From the NCBI GenBank assembly GCA_964534565.1, contig CAZHON010000003.1, forward strand, positions 1 to 64,000: 64,000 nt of DNA. Direction: 5' to 3'. Below, piece by piece: positions 41,423 to 50,851 of this stretch. The notes beneath the pieces were generated by a model. It searched no databases and was not told the DNA's origin. It worked only from the letters and a program-made list of their open reading frames with translations. The DNA is from CAZHON01 sp964534565. Lineage in GTDB: Bacteria; Patescibacteriota; Gracilibacteria; Peribacterales; Peribacteraceae. How positions within the stretch are numbered: the stretch's first letter is position 1; the number at the start of each line of letters is the position of its first letter. Both the position numbers and the translations under genes were made by a program.

Positions 41423-42313
41423 ATGGCTCTGATGCCCCCAGACGGCCAAGAAGCACGCAAGAAAGCGCTCGAGCAAATTGCCGAGCGTCGTCAGGCGCAA
41501 TTGAACAGTGAGGCGCAAAAGCGCGCAGAGCGAGAGACCGCCCAGGGACAGACGGAGGTACAACAGCACGCAGCGGCACTGGAAGGGGCGCAGGCCGTGC
41601 AACAGAAGCTTGAGGCGCGCGATACCTATCGACACGAACAACATGCAGAGAAGGCGGCACTGGAGGCCGACAGGAAACGACGCGCGGCAGAAGAACAGCG
41701 ACTGAAGGACGAAGCGGAGCAAAGAAAAAAAGAGCAGGAAGAGCAGAAGGAATACATGAATGAACTGCATGCAAAGGCGGTGAAGAAAAAAATCGAATCG
41801 CGTCGTGAGAACATTGCCGAAGAAGAAGAGCGCTCTCTCCGCTCCATCAATGAATCGAAGAATACGGAGAACCGATTGTGCGATGAACAGGAAAAACACG
41901 CACTCGAAAACCTCGACAGTGAAGCAAAGAAGCGCGAAACAAAAGTCGCTCAAGAGAAACAACGTGCGATTCAGGTCGCGGAGGAAAAGCGCCGTACGCA
42001 AATAGAGACATTGCGCAAATCGGCCCTACACCCCAAAGAAACAGCCCAGAACCCCGTCATTCAAAGAGACCAGATTGAGCGAGAGTACAAGGTCGCATTG
42101 AAGCTCGCAGAAGATAGTGCCGACAATACACGCGTCAAAAACAAACAAGAGCTCACGCAGTTACGCCTCGAAATTAAAAAGAATGCCGTGCGTCGTCGTG
42201 CGGAGATCGAAAAGGAATACGACGAGCGCATCAACGAAGTCCATGTCCGTCGCGTCGGCGAAGAGCAGTGGCTACTTGGGAAAGACAGCGAGAAGAGTAA
42301 GTGGGCAATCTGA
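41423..42313 (+). CDS. Long charged coiled-coil protein (296 aa), unknown
   Basis: Nearly the whole protein is a Lys/Glu/Arg/Gln-rich helix (for example RKRRAAEEQRLKDEAEQRKK; EEKRRTQIETLRKSALHPKE), broken near 207-215 by a Pro-containing segment. It has one Cys and no membrane segment. Such composition defeats family assignment by eye; it may be a filament-forming or scaffold protein. The start is fixed by the consensus -10 at 41411-41416. Confidence 0.7.
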   Translation: MALMPPDGQEARKKALEQIAERRQAQLNSEAQKRAERETAQGQTEVQQHAAALEGAQAVQQKLEARDTYRHEQHAEKAALEADRKRRAAEEQRLKDEAEQRKKEQEEQKEYMNELHAKAVKKKIESRRENIAEEEERSLRSINESKNTENRLCDEQEKHALENLDSEAKKRETKVAQEKQRAIQVAEEKRRTQIETLRKSALHPKETAQNPVIQRDQIEREYKVALKLAEDSADNTRVKNKQELTQLRLEIKKNAVRRRAEIEKEYDERINEVHVRRVGEEQWLLGKDSEKSKWAI

Positions 42314-42370
42314 GAGAGCGTCATTCAATTCGCGCTTCATGAAGAACGGCTGAGGCACTGAAGTGCCGAA

Positions 42371-42400
42371 ACCATGAGCGAGCGTAGCGAGTCGAATGGT
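42371..42400. repeat. REP-like palindrome abutting tRNA-Leu
   Basis: ACCAT (42371-42375) pairs with ATGGT (42396-42400) around GAGCGAGCGTAGCGAGTCGA, a core that resembles common bacterial REP sequences. The right arm lies on the CCA end of the tRNA gene. A small hairpin GGCACT/AGTGCC (42354-42367) is adjacent. Confidence 0.45.
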
Positions 42401-42482
42401 GCCGGGGAGAGGACTCGAACCTCCATGGAATTACTTCCACCAGCTCCTAAGGCTGGCGCGTCTGCCATTTCGCCACCCCGGC
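42397..42482 (-). tRNA. tRNA-Leu (anticodon UAG), with encoded CCA
   Basis: On the minus strand the acceptor GCCGGGG (42476-42482) pairs with CCCCGGC (42401-42407), followed by A and CCA (42397-42399). The anticodon arm is CCAGC-CTTAGGA-GCTGG, giving UAG; there is a long variable arm as in tRNA-Leu, and the T loop reads GGTTCGAGTCC. A minus-strand GATAAT at 42493-42498 with TTGGTT upstream is the likely promoter. Confidence 0.96.
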
Positions 42483-42533
42483 AACGCAAAGAGATTATCT
42501 TATTCTTCTTAACGGAACCAACCAAACTGTGCC

Positions 42534-44405
42534 TTATACGAGCGCATTGCCCTTTTGGAGTGCCAAGCGAACCTTGTTCGCATCAGCAATCGTAATGTTG
42601 TTCCATTCTGCAAATGCTTTGGGTGTGTCCTTCGAATTCACTCCAATTGATGGGTCTTTCCATTCGCCGGATTCCTCCATTTGCCACTGCCATTTTCCAT
42701 TCTCAAATTTAATCTCGATATCGTCATTATTATCGGAGAGCCCAACAATATACGTACCATCCGTCTGCAGCTCGGGTTCCACACCAATCGCCTCCTTCAC
42801 AAGCTTCAATCCTTCCTGCTTCTTTTCTTCTAGCTGCATTTCTGTGGGAACAATCCATTCACGCTTTGCGCCATCAAATTTCGCTCCAGAACCCGTTGGG
42901 ATTGCAGTGACCTTATTGTCCTTGAGATAATTGTCCTTGAGAGCCTTCCATTCCACTGTACCGTCTGGCTTAAAGCCGAAAACCTGGAGATTTTTGCCAT
43001 CCGTTCCCTGCGAATAAATCTTGCCCTCAGTACATATAAACTCCCTTCCTTTGCCCGGCTCTTCTACCCATGTTCCAGGTTTCTGTCTTGCCTCTTCTGC
43101 CTGCGGATACAATTGGGCATACGATTTCTCACAGCGAGCGGTCACCTTATTAACCAAATCCGGCGTCGCTTCTGCCGTTCCCTTCGTGCCATCGAATTTA
43201 ATTCCCATGGCCTCCATATCTTTTTTGAAATCTGGTGTGAAATTCTGCTTATCCTTTCTCTCAACAGTTAATGTTTTCCCATCTGCGGAAATCTGGGCAT
43301 CCATAAACCAGTTACGCACGTCTGCGTTGAGATTCGTGACGGAGTTGCGCATTCCTTCTACGGCTTTTGCCTTTTCTGCATCTTCTACTACTTTCTTAGC
43401 GTCTTCTGCCTTCTTTGTTTCAGCATCTTTCTTCGCCTTCTTCTGAGCCATCGTTTCCTTATTATCCGTTGTTTTGTCTGCCGCAGATTCCGACCAAGAG
43501 AAGAACCCCTGAATGTGATTCATCAGCTTATCGAGCGTTCCTTTGGGAGGAGTGACAGCGAATTTTTCGCCATCGAATGTTACAAGGAATCCCGTCTGCA
43601 TTGTCGTCTTCGCAACGAAGTCGTTGATTTGCTTCTGAGTCATGCCATCGGGCTTTGGCAATTTGCCCTCAATTTCCTTCGCTGTATTTGCCATCTTTTC
43701 CTCAAACTTTTTTTGATCCATCTCTTTCATTTGGGAATCATCGAGAGACAGATCGCTCAGTGCTTGCTCCATGGTCTGCAATGTCTCCTTTGCCGCCTCC
43801 CCCTGCTCTACTTTTATTTGTTTCGTCAGGGCCTGACGAAGATCAACCGCCATTGTCGTCAAATCTTTCATAAGCATTTTTTGCTCTTCGGGATTTAGGG
43901 TTTTCATTTTCGCATCAATTTTTTTGCTGAGCTCTTTCGAATCTTTCATGTCTGTGTCTGTCGCTCCGAATTGATCCCGATAGAAATCCACAACCTTCGC
44001 TGCAACTGCCTTCGTCTCGTTGCTTGCTTTTTCGTTTTCTTTCGTCGGATCTAACGCATTTGGAACCAGAGTGATCTTATCCATTGTAACTACAACGCTG
44101 TAATTTTTACCCTCTGCGGCCAGCTGGGCATTGATTTTATTCACAAATTCCTGCTTCTGAGTTCCGTTCGAAAATGTATCCATCGTCTTCTGAAGCGATC
44201 GTTCGACGGCCCCCTTTTCTTTCAATGCAGCCTTATTTGCCTCTGTCTTTTCCGCATCGACAATCTGATCCAAATCTTTAATGCCGTCCAAGTGCTCCTG
44301 CTTTAATTCTGTCGACGGGGGTTGTGGCGCTTCGGGTGTTTCCGCCATGAAAATCGTGCGGCTCTCTTGCCACATTTTTTTGCCGAGCGGGAAGAGATGC
44401 ATCAT
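42534..44405 (-). CDS. Large charged protein (623 aa), unknown
   Basis: The soluble protein is Lys/Glu-rich with helical stretches and several beta-containing blocks of similar type (YSVVVTMDKITLVPNALDPT; FLVTFDGEKFAVTPPKG; AQISADGKTLTVERKDKQN; TYIVGLSDNNDDIEIKFENG), which look like repeats of one small domain. A coiled-coil region (about 320-355, KKAKKDAETKKAEDAKKVVE) separates them. No signal peptide. It starts 6 nt after the 115-aa gene, so the two form an operon. The start could be either of two adjacent ATGs or M20. Not recognised. Confidence 0.7.
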   Translation of the reverse strand: MMHLFPLGKKMWQESRTIFMAETPEAPQPPSTELKQEHLDGIKDLDQIVDAEKTEANKAALKEKGAVERSLQKTMDTFSNGTQKQEFVNKINAQLAAEGKNYSVVVTMDKITLVPNALDPTKENEKASNETKAVAAKVVDFYRDQFGATDTDMKDSKELSKKIDAKMKTLNPEEQKMLMKDLTTMAVDLRQALTKQIKVEQGEAAKETLQTMEQALSDLSLDDSQMKEMDQKKFEEKMANTAKEIEGKLPKPDGMTQKQINDFVAKTTMQTGFLVTFDGEKFAVTPPKGTLDKLMNHIQGFFSWSESAADKTTDNKETMAQKKAKKDAETKKAEDAKKVVEDAEKAKAVEGMRNSVTNLNADVRNWFMDAQISADGKTLTVERKDKQNFTPDFKKDMEAMGIKFDGTKGTAEATPDLVNKVTARCEKSYAQLYPQAEEARQKPGTWVEEPGKGREFICTEGKIYSQGTDGKNLQVFGFKPDGTVEWKALKDNYLKDNKVTAIPTGSGAKFDGAKREWIVPTEMQLEEKKQEGLKLVKEAIGVEPELQTDGTYIVGLSDNNDDIEIKFENGKWQWQMEESGEWKDPSIGVNSKDTPKAFAEWNNITIADANKVRLALQKGNALV

Positions 44406-44411
44406 AAAAGA

Positions 44412-44759
44412 TTATTGATTAATAGATTGTTCAAGAATGGAAAGCTGGGCTGCTTCTTCTGCACGAGACTTTCCTTCGGCAGAGGCATGTACCGCGTGCG
44501 CAAACACACTCATTTCACCGTTCCAATACTGTTCGTACTCCTTCAGGCGAGTGTCGTAGAGCGCAAAGGCTTTCTTGTATCGTTCACCACGCTCCTGGCG
44601 CTGTTCAGGTGTTTCATCTTTATACTTCTCCTTCAGTGTTGGTGCCATTGTCGACACCAAGTCGGGTTCAATCGACCCCATGACCGTGTCATAGAGTTCG
44701 TTCTCTCCCAAAAAAACAGGGGGCAACGGAGGCAGTGGTGTTGGATCTGCTTGTGTCAT
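44412..44759 (-). CDS. Small helical protein (115 aa), unknown
   Basis: A Pro-rich N-terminus (DPTPLPPLPPVF) is followed by helices (TPEQRQERGERYKKAFALYD; AQLSILEQSINQ at the end). No Cys. Minus-strand TATAAT at 44771-44776 lies 11 nt before ATG 44759, with GAGGAG between, so this gene may use a very short leader or that GAGGAG as ribosome site. It pairs with the 623-aa gene downstream. The C-terminal LEQSI resembles the end of the 103-aa partner protein at 56401-56712 (LEQSL). Confidence 0.6.
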   Translation of the reverse strand: MTQADPTPLPPLPPVFLGENELYDTVMGSIEPDLVSTMAPTLKEKYKDETPEQRQERGERYKKAFALYDTRLKEYEQYWNGEMSVFAHAVHASAEGKSRAEEAAQLSILEQSINQ

Positions 44760-44806
44760 GTTTTCTCCTCATTATAGCCCAAAACACCCATTTCCACAAT
44801 GGAAAC

Positions 44807-47800
44807 CTAGGCCTCTTTCTTCTCTGTCTTCTTCAAAAAACTGAGCTCTTTTGCCAGTTCTGTCACATATTCCCCACCCTTACTGCCCGACGCCTTCTGC
44901 AGCTCGGACTCATTGATACGCAAGGTATTACTGCTAATTCTCCACTGCGAGTGTCGCTGCAAGAGCTGCATAATCTCCTTTGGCGTAATTTTCCCACCAA
45001 CCGTCACCACCACTTCATGCTGCCCCTTGCCGTGATCTTCCATCTTCACACGCGGCACACCGATCGCACGACACACAAGCTTGAGACTGAGGACCGCGAA
45101 CAAGTTTTTCACTTGCTGAGGAGGTTCTCCGTATTCCTCGCGCAGATCATTTTCAAATTCCTTGAGCAGCGGCTCTTCTTCGCAACCTGCGAGCTTCTGG
45201 TACACACTGATTTTCTCTTCGCTGTCCGGAATGTAGAACGTTGGAATGAGCGCTTCGATCGGGAGGAGGATTTCCACGTTCTGCACTTCCTCCGCTTCGT
45301 CGTTGCGACCCGCTTTCAAATCTTCCACTGCGTGCTTGAGCATTCTGAGATAGTGACTGATGCCCACCGTCTGCATTGTTCCTGCTTGTGTGACACCAAG
45401 AATTTCTCCCGCTCCACGAATTTCAAGATCGCGCATGGCAACCTGGAATCCGCTTCCAAGTTCACACGCTTCCACAATCGCACGGAGGCGTTTTTTGGCA
45501 TCCTCTTGCAGTTTTTGCGAGTGGTACAGGAAGTACGCAAACGCCTGCACCTTGCCGCGACCGACGCGTCCGCGAAGCTGATAGAGCTGCGAAAGTCCGA
45601 ATCGTTCCGCCTCGTTGACGATGAGTGTGTTTGCACGAGGGAGGTCGATTCCGTTTTCGATGATCGTCGAGCTCACGAGCACTTGGAACTTGCCAGATTT
45701 GAACGCGACGATACGTTCTTCAAGGTCGTCAGGGTTCAATTGTCCGTGCGCAACAATGAACGAAGCGCCCGGAATCAATTCGCGCAGTTTATCGGCGAAT
45801 GCATCAATGGTTTCAACGCGGTTATGCAGAATGAAACACTGACCCGAACGTTTGATCTCGTGCATCACCGCATCTTTCACCAGTGAGTCGCTGTATTTTC
45901 GCACCTCGGTGATGATCGGCAAACGACCGGGGGGAGGAGTGGTGATTGTGGTGATGTCGCGCAGTTTATGGAGACCCAAATTGAGCGTGCGAGGGATGGG
46001 TGTTGCCGTGAGTGTGAGGATATCCACCGATGCGCGCATCTGTTTCATCGTCTCTTTCTGCTTCACTCCGAATCGCTGCTCCTCATCGATCACAACGAGT
46101 CCCAGATTGAAGAATTTGACATCCGGCTGGAGCAATCGGTGTGTTCCGATCACGATATCCAGCTCTCCTTTGCGCAATTGTTCGAGGATTTCCTTCTGCT
46201 CTTTTGCACTGCGGAAGCGGCTCAACATTTCAATGCGAATTCCAAATCCCTTCATGCGCTCCAGGAAATTTTTGTAGTGCTGGTCGACCAAGATCGTGAT
46301 CGGTGCCACGACCGCAACTTGTTTGTGGTCCTGCACCGCTTTGAACGCGGCACGCATTCCCACTTCCGTCTTTCCAAATCCCACATCTCCACACACAAGG
46401 CGGTCCATCGGGTGATCATCTTCCATGTCGTGCTCAATATCTTCGATCGCTTTCTTCTGACCGGGAGTGAGTGCGTATGGGAATGCTTCATCGAACTTCT
46501 TCATCGCGTCGGTATCTTTTCCAAATTTAAATCCGCGAGCGGCGGCGCGTTTTGCATAGAGTTCCAAAAGTTCCTTCGCCGTTTCCGTCGCCTCCTCCTT
46601 CAACTTACTCGTCACCTTCTTCCACTCGTTCGTTCCTAGACGGGTGAGAGTAGGCTCATCCCCCTCCTCATGCACAAACTTGCTCAATTTGTCTGCCTGA
46701 TCGACAGGAATGAAGAGTTTGTCACCTTCGGCGTAGGACAAATCGAGGTATTCGCGCGTCGTTCCATCGACCGATTTCTGCGTCATTCCTTCGAATCGAC
46801 CGATGCCGTGCTCCATGTGCACGACGTAGTCCGTCGGTGAAAGGGAGGTGATGAAATCGAGAGCGAGTTTTGCAACGGAGCGCTGCTTCCCTGCTTTTTT
46901 CAGAGAGAAAATTTCACGATCGGTAAGGAGTGCACATTGAAGATCGGGATTCTGGAGTGAGTGCGGGAGTAACGCATCTCCTTCGACGGGCAGAAGCACC
47001 ACTCCTCCACTCGCATGTTCCTTCACCGTTGTTGTTCGAATATGTTCTTCGTCAAAAATTGCATGCAATTCTTCGGAGCGACGGCTCGCGATAATCAACT
47101 TCCACCCTTGGCTCAACTTGTCTCGAATGTCGTTTAAGAAATCTGTGAGTGTGTAGAACTTGAGGATCGAAAGATAACGAACGTGTGCATGGTGCTCGGC
47201 ACCTTCAGGGAACGCTGTAAATCGCAGCAGACGCGTGTGAGGTGGGCGCGGCACGTCATCCTGATCATCGAGCACCAAGAGCGCCTCCTTGGGGATTTGT
47301 AGGGCAAGGGGAGACTCTTGTGTGTATGTGACCGGGAAGATTGAAAGTTCACTCTCGTCTTTCTCCCCCACCTTGATCGACGCCACTTTGTCGAATTCAA
47401 ACGACACGTGCACCACGGCTGGCGACTGCACCGGGAAAATCTCGAGCACATCACCAATGCGACGATATTGTCCTGGAGATAAATGAGAATCAGGGCAGTG
47501 TTCGTACCCCTTCTCAATTAATTCTTCCATGAATGGCGTAAAGAGTCTCTCTTCTCCAACCGTTAACTCCAACTGCTCTCGAACCAGCTCAGACAACAGT
47601 GGTAATGGTGTCTCAAAAAATGCGCGAGTAGTGAGGAGTGTTCCTGTGTGTGAGACCAGGAACTGCAATGTTGTTTGAAGTGTGTGTGAATCCAATCCTC
47701 CGTCTGCCATCGGCAGCAACATCGATGTTGGTACATCGAAAAATTCTAACCAGTGACGAATTTCCTCTGCATGCGCTTCATTCTCCGTCACAATCAATGT

Positions 47801-47950
47801 CGGGTACGACTGGAACCCTAAAAGATGACTTACCAACAGCGCTTTTGCGGTTTCATTCCCGGCTCCACTCACGATCAGTTCCCCCTTTTTTTCAAGGAGA
47901 TGACTAAGATCACGATGGGTTTCCGCCCCAACAAGAATGGATGGTTTCAT
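44807..47950 (-). CDS. mfd: Transcription-repair coupling factor Mfd
   Basis: The 1047-residue protein has the UvrB-like N-terminal module, the RNA-polymerase-interacting domain (DYVVHMEHGIGRFEGM, LDLSYAEGDKLFIPVDQAD), and a RecG-like translocase with Walker A CGDVGFGKTEVGMRAAF, DEEQRFGV, TLTATPIPRTLNLGL and the motif VI region YQLRGRVGRGKVQAF. The C-terminal domain is present. It removes RNA polymerase stalled at lesions and recruits UvrA. It is somewhat shorter than E. coli Mfd (1148). It starts 29 nt after the dnaN stop, probably one transcript. Confidence 0.96.
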   Translation of the reverse strand: MKPSILVGAETHRDLSHLLEKKGELIVSGAGNETAKALLVSHLLGFQSYPTLIVTENEAHAEEIRHWLEFFDVPTSMLLPMADGGLDSHTLQTTLQFLVSHTGTLLTTRAFFETPLPLLSELVREQLELTVGEERLFTPFMEELIEKGYEHCPDSHLSPGQYRRIGDVLEIFPVQSPAVVHVSFEFDKVASIKVGEKDESELSIFPVTYTQESPLALQIPKEALLVLDDQDDVPRPPHTRLLRFTAFPEGAEHHAHVRYLSILKFYTLTDFLNDIRDKLSQGWKLIIASRRSEELHAIFDEEHIRTTTVKEHASGGVVLLPVEGDALLPHSLQNPDLQCALLTDREIFSLKKAGKQRSVAKLALDFITSLSPTDYVVHMEHGIGRFEGMTQKSVDGTTREYLDLSYAEGDKLFIPVDQADKLSKFVHEEGDEPTLTRLGTNEWKKVTSKLKEEATETAKELLELYAKRAAARGFKFGKDTDAMKKFDEAFPYALTPGQKKAIEDIEHDMEDDHPMDRLVCGDVGFGKTEVGMRAAFKAVQDHKQVAVVAPITILVDQHYKNFLERMKGFGIRIEMLSRFRSAKEQKEILEQLRKGELDIVIGTHRLLQPDVKFFNLGLVVIDEEQRFGVKQKETMKQMRASVDILTLTATPIPRTLNLGLHKLRDITTITTPPPGRLPIITEVRKYSDSLVKDAVMHEIKRSGQCFILHNRVETIDAFADKLRELIPGASFIVAHGQLNPDDLEERIVAFKSGKFQVLVSSTIIENGIDLPRANTLIVNEAERFGLSQLYQLRGRVGRGKVQAFAYFLYHSQKLQEDAKKRLRAIVEACELGSGFQVAMRDLEIRGAGEILGVTQAGTMQTVGISHYLRMLKHAVEDLKAGRNDEAEEVQNVEILLPIEALIPTFYIPDSEEKISVYQKLAGCEEEPLLKEFENDLREEYGEPPQQVKNLFAVLSLKLVCRAIGVPRVKMEDHGKGQHEVVVTVGGKITPKEIMQLLQRHSQWRISSNTLRINESELQKASGSKGGEYVTELAKELSFLKKTEKKEA

Positions 47951-47979
47951 TTCAGAAAAACCGGTGGTGGATGAAAAAT

Positions 47980-49122
47980 TTACTCCTCTTGCATCCGAAG
48001 CGGCATCACAAGGTGGAGAAGTGCCGGCTCGGCGGGAATGTGGAACACCGCTGGGTGCATGCTATCGACGAGCGCGAGCTCTACTGTATCACCAGAGATG
48101 TGCCCAAGGAAGTCGAGAAGATAGGACGAACTGAGGGCGATTTTGCCCTCCCCCTTCACTTCCGCCTGCAATTGCGCCTCGTCTTTTCCAAGTTGTGTCT
48201 GGGGCGTTGAAATGCGCACTTCGCCATTTCCGATCGAGAATGTGAGGTTGTTGTTCATCTCTTTCGCGAAGTAGTGCATGCGCTTCACCGCTGTTGTAAG
48301 TTCTCGAATATTCACCGCTGCCTTGCACACAGTGTCTGTTGGAATAATTTGATGGTAGTCGGGGAATTTTCCATCGATCAGACGAGAGATAAGTCGAGTT
48401 CCATCGATGGAAAGCTCGATCTGCTGCTGACTTAAGGTGACATCCACAGTGTATTCATGACTTCCGTCTTTCGAATCTTTTTTAGGAAGTGGCTTTCGTG
48501 CAGCCAAAATCGCCTTCAATTCATCGAGGACTTTTACAGGGATAATGCACGACACTTCCTGTGTCGAACCTGTTGTAGGAATGATGTACTCCGACAAGCG
48601 GTAACTGTCGGTTGCAACAAGGACGAAGGAATCTTTCTCACTGCGTACGGACACACCGGACAGCACGGGGCGCAAACTGGAACGTGCGGATGCGAATGTT
48701 ACAAGATTGAGTGCGGTTAAAAGAGGGGTCGCTTGAATGGTGAACGATGTCTTCTTTTCCACAGGTGGAATTGTTGGGTATTCCGACGCAGCTTCTCCAG
48801 AAAGTGTTGTTTTTGTCTGCGCGGCTGTACAGCGTAATTGCTTTCCTTCAACCGATTCAAGCAAGATTGTAGCTTCGTTAGTATACTGAGCAACGTTCAA
48901 AATTGCTTTTGCAGGAATGGTGATCGATCCCTCATTTTCAATCTCCGCATCGAATGATGTGATGATTGAAAGTTCCAAATCTGTCGCACTCACAGTGCAG
49001 GTGTTTCCTTCTGCATGAAGAAGAATGTTACTGAGAATTGGTAACGCTTGTTGTGGACTGATCGCACGACTCACAAGTTGTAGTGCCTGTAAGAAGTCTT
49101 GTGTGTTGCACGAAAATTTCAT
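47980..49122 (-). CDS. dnaN: DNA polymerase III beta subunit (sliding clamp)
   Basis: The 380-residue protein has three clamp domains, starting MKFSCNTQDFLQALQLVSRA and LPILSNILLHAEGNTCTVSA; SRLIDGKFPDYHQIIPTDT lies in domain 3 and the C-terminus ends HLVMPLRMQEE, close to the family MPMR ending. It tethers the polymerase to DNA and pairs functionally with dnaE here. ATG 49122 is preceded by an AT-rich segment with no Shine-Dalgarno site. dnaA is not adjacent. The upstream region is dense in DnaA-box-like sites. Confidence 0.96.
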   Translation of the reverse strand: MKFSCNTQDFLQALQLVSRAISPQQALPILSNILLHAEGNTCTVSATDLELSIITSFDAEIENEGSITIPAKAILNVAQYTNEATILLESVEGKQLRCTAAQTKTTLSGEAASEYPTIPPVEKKTSFTIQATPLLTALNLVTFASARSSLRPVLSGVSVRSEKDSFVLVATDSYRLSEYIIPTTGSTQEVSCIIPVKVLDELKAILAARKPLPKKDSKDGSHEYTVDVTLSQQQIELSIDGTRLISRLIDGKFPDYHQIIPTDTVCKAAVNIRELTTAVKRMHYFAKEMNNNLTFSIGNGEVRISTPQTQLGKDEAQLQAEVKGEGKIALSSSYLLDFLGHISGDTVELALVDSMHPAVFHIPAEPALLHLVMPLRMQEE

Positions 49123-49478
49123 ATCACGAAGAGAAAAATAAATAATAAATTATTATAAAGATAGTCATCTCTAGAAGAGTCTTCACAAAAGACCGGATTG
49201 ATAGTGTAAGCTGTGGACCTCTGAGGGTAAAGGAAGCTTAAAGGGAAAAAGAAGGCAAAAGAGATGTGGATGTACACATCCTGTGTGTGGGACCTATGTG
49301 GAAAACTCGTGGAAAACAGATTAAGAAGGGCTTCACAAAGCCGAATCTAATATTTCGTGATCTGCAAGCCAAAAACTCAGAGCCGTGTGCAGAACCACCC
49401 GTGACATCTGCCTAACCCAAAACCGACATATCCACAGAGGATGTGGATAACCTTTGTGATCAACAACCCCCGCTTTGC
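49123..49478. other. Intergenic region with DnaA boxes; candidate oriC
   Basis: A perfect DnaA box on the minus strand (TGTGGATAA, 49442-49450) faces a near-perfect one (ATATCCACA, 49428-49436), making an inverted pair. Looser TGTGGA-type sites occur at 49212, 49265, 49297 and 49308. An A+T-rich segment (about 49130-49165) next to dnaN could be the unwinding element. No gene is present. Either a replication origin or a DnaA-regulated dnaN promoter; the number of sites and AT-rich block favour an origin. Confidence 0.55.
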
Positions 49479-50792
49479 TTAGCTCTTTTTCCTTGAAATA
49501 GCTTTTCTAAACGTTTCACGGGACTCTGGTGTTGGCGCCTTCGTTTTATTTGGGCGGACGACCATTTCCCCACCTTTCATACTCACAAAACTATTGTCAG
49601 GAATATCTGCCGTCACCATCGCTCCCGAATTCACGAACGTTCCTTCTCCGATTTTTATACCCGGAGCAATGCCGGTGTGGATTCCCAGTCGTGCGTTGTT
49701 GCCGACGATGGTTCCAAACTTTGTGAGGCCCGTTTGCAATCGTGTGTCTTTGTGTGCGCTGAGGATTTCGCCTTCATCAAATCGCAAGTTTCCTGTGACG
49801 GAGCCTGCACCGAACGAGACGTTCTCCCCGATCACGCTGTCACCGATGTAGGTCATGTGCGTCCACACATGTCGTGCAAGCGCACTTCCTTTCACCTCGG
49901 TGCAGTATCCAACGACACAGTCGTCTCCCACGCTCGATCCACGGACGAGTGCATTGTTTGCGACGATGGTTCGCTTGCCGATGTAGGCAGGTCCGCGCAC
50001 CACTGCATTGGGGTAAATCTGGGCCCCTTCCGCAATCACAACACTTCCTTCAATGACGGCAGTCTTATGAACCTTGGCCGTTTTGTGGATTTTTGGTTTT
50101 TGGCCTTGAGAAGCCAAGAAATACTCAAGAAGTGGTAGGATGTGCCACGGGAATTTCACAGGGAGCCAAGCGCCTGCGTAGGGAACAGCGACGTAGTTCT
50201 TCTTCCCAAAGAGACTTGCGAGCGCGACTTCGTACTTGTCGTCCTTCTCACTCTTTGTGTGCTGCAATTCTTTCAAAAGTTCCGGTGCACTGCGGTGCGC
50301 GTGCACCACAATATTCACAAATGGACTCGGCTCATTTCCCTCCCCCGGCTTTTCGACGATGCCGGTGATCTTCGTTCCCTTGAGAGTGAGGTAGCCGCCT
50401 GGGAAATAGCGAGGAACTTCGTACGCGAGGACCGCTCCATCAACTCCTTTCTTCATGGAAGCAATGACTTTCTTGTAGGCGGAGATATCGACAACGTCAC
50501 TGAGTCCCACAATCAAAACGGAATCATTCCCGACTGTTGGAAGTGCATCGAGAAGCGCGGCATGCATGCCAATCTCATCTCGCTGCAGAACTGTTTTTGC
50601 TTTGGGGAAGAGTGAGCGAACGGATTCCACATTATGTGCACCTCCGACGAAGGTAATGTCCTTCAATCCTGCCGCCTTCAGTCGATCGACCTGATGCTCC
50701 AGGAGTGTTTTCCCACAGAGCGGGAACATCGTCTTGTCCACGAGTGGCCAAAAGCGTGTGGAGCGGCCGGCAAGGAGGAGGAGGACCTTCAC
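49479..50792 (-). CDS. GlmU-like sugar-phosphate nucleotidyltransferase with left-handed beta-helix
   Basis: The 437-residue protein has an N-terminal nucleotidyltransferase domain (1-225; LLAGRSTRFWPLVDKTMFPL) and a C-terminal hexapeptide-repeat beta-helix (about 235-410; SVVIAEGAQIYPNAVVRGPA, ARLGIHTGIAPGIKIGEGTF). This is the layout of bifunctional GlmU-type enzymes, which make UDP-GlcNAc or related sugar nucleotides; the exact sugar is not readable. GTG 50792 lies 6 nt after an extended -10 (TGaTACACT, minus strand 50799-50804). It supplies envelope synthesis in principle. Confidence 0.85.
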   Translation of the reverse strand: MKVLLLLAGRSTRFWPLVDKTMFPLCGKTLLEHQVDRLKAAGLKDITFVGGAHNVESVRSLFPKAKTVLQRDEIGMHAALLDALPTVGNDSVLIVGLSDVVDISAYKKVIASMKKGVDGAVLAYEVPRYFPGGYLTLKGTKITGIVEKPGEGNEPSPFVNIVVHAHRSAPELLKELQHTKSEKDDKYEVALASLFGKKNYVAVPYAGAWLPVKFPWHILPLLEYFLASQGQKPKIHKTAKVHKTAVIEGSVVIAEGAQIYPNAVVRGPAYIGKRTIVANNALVRGSSVGDDCVVGYCTEVKGSALARHVWTHMTYIGDSVIGENVSFGAGSVTGNLRFDEGEILSAHKDTRLQTGLTKFGTIVGNNARLGIHTGIAPGIKIGEGTFVNSGAMVTADIPDNSFVSMKGGEMVVRPNKTKAPTPESRETFRKAISRKKS

Positions 50793-50851
50793 AGGGGTAG
50801 TGTATCAGGACGGTTCTTCCGGATATATGGCTTAAAGCCCTTCTTTCCCTC

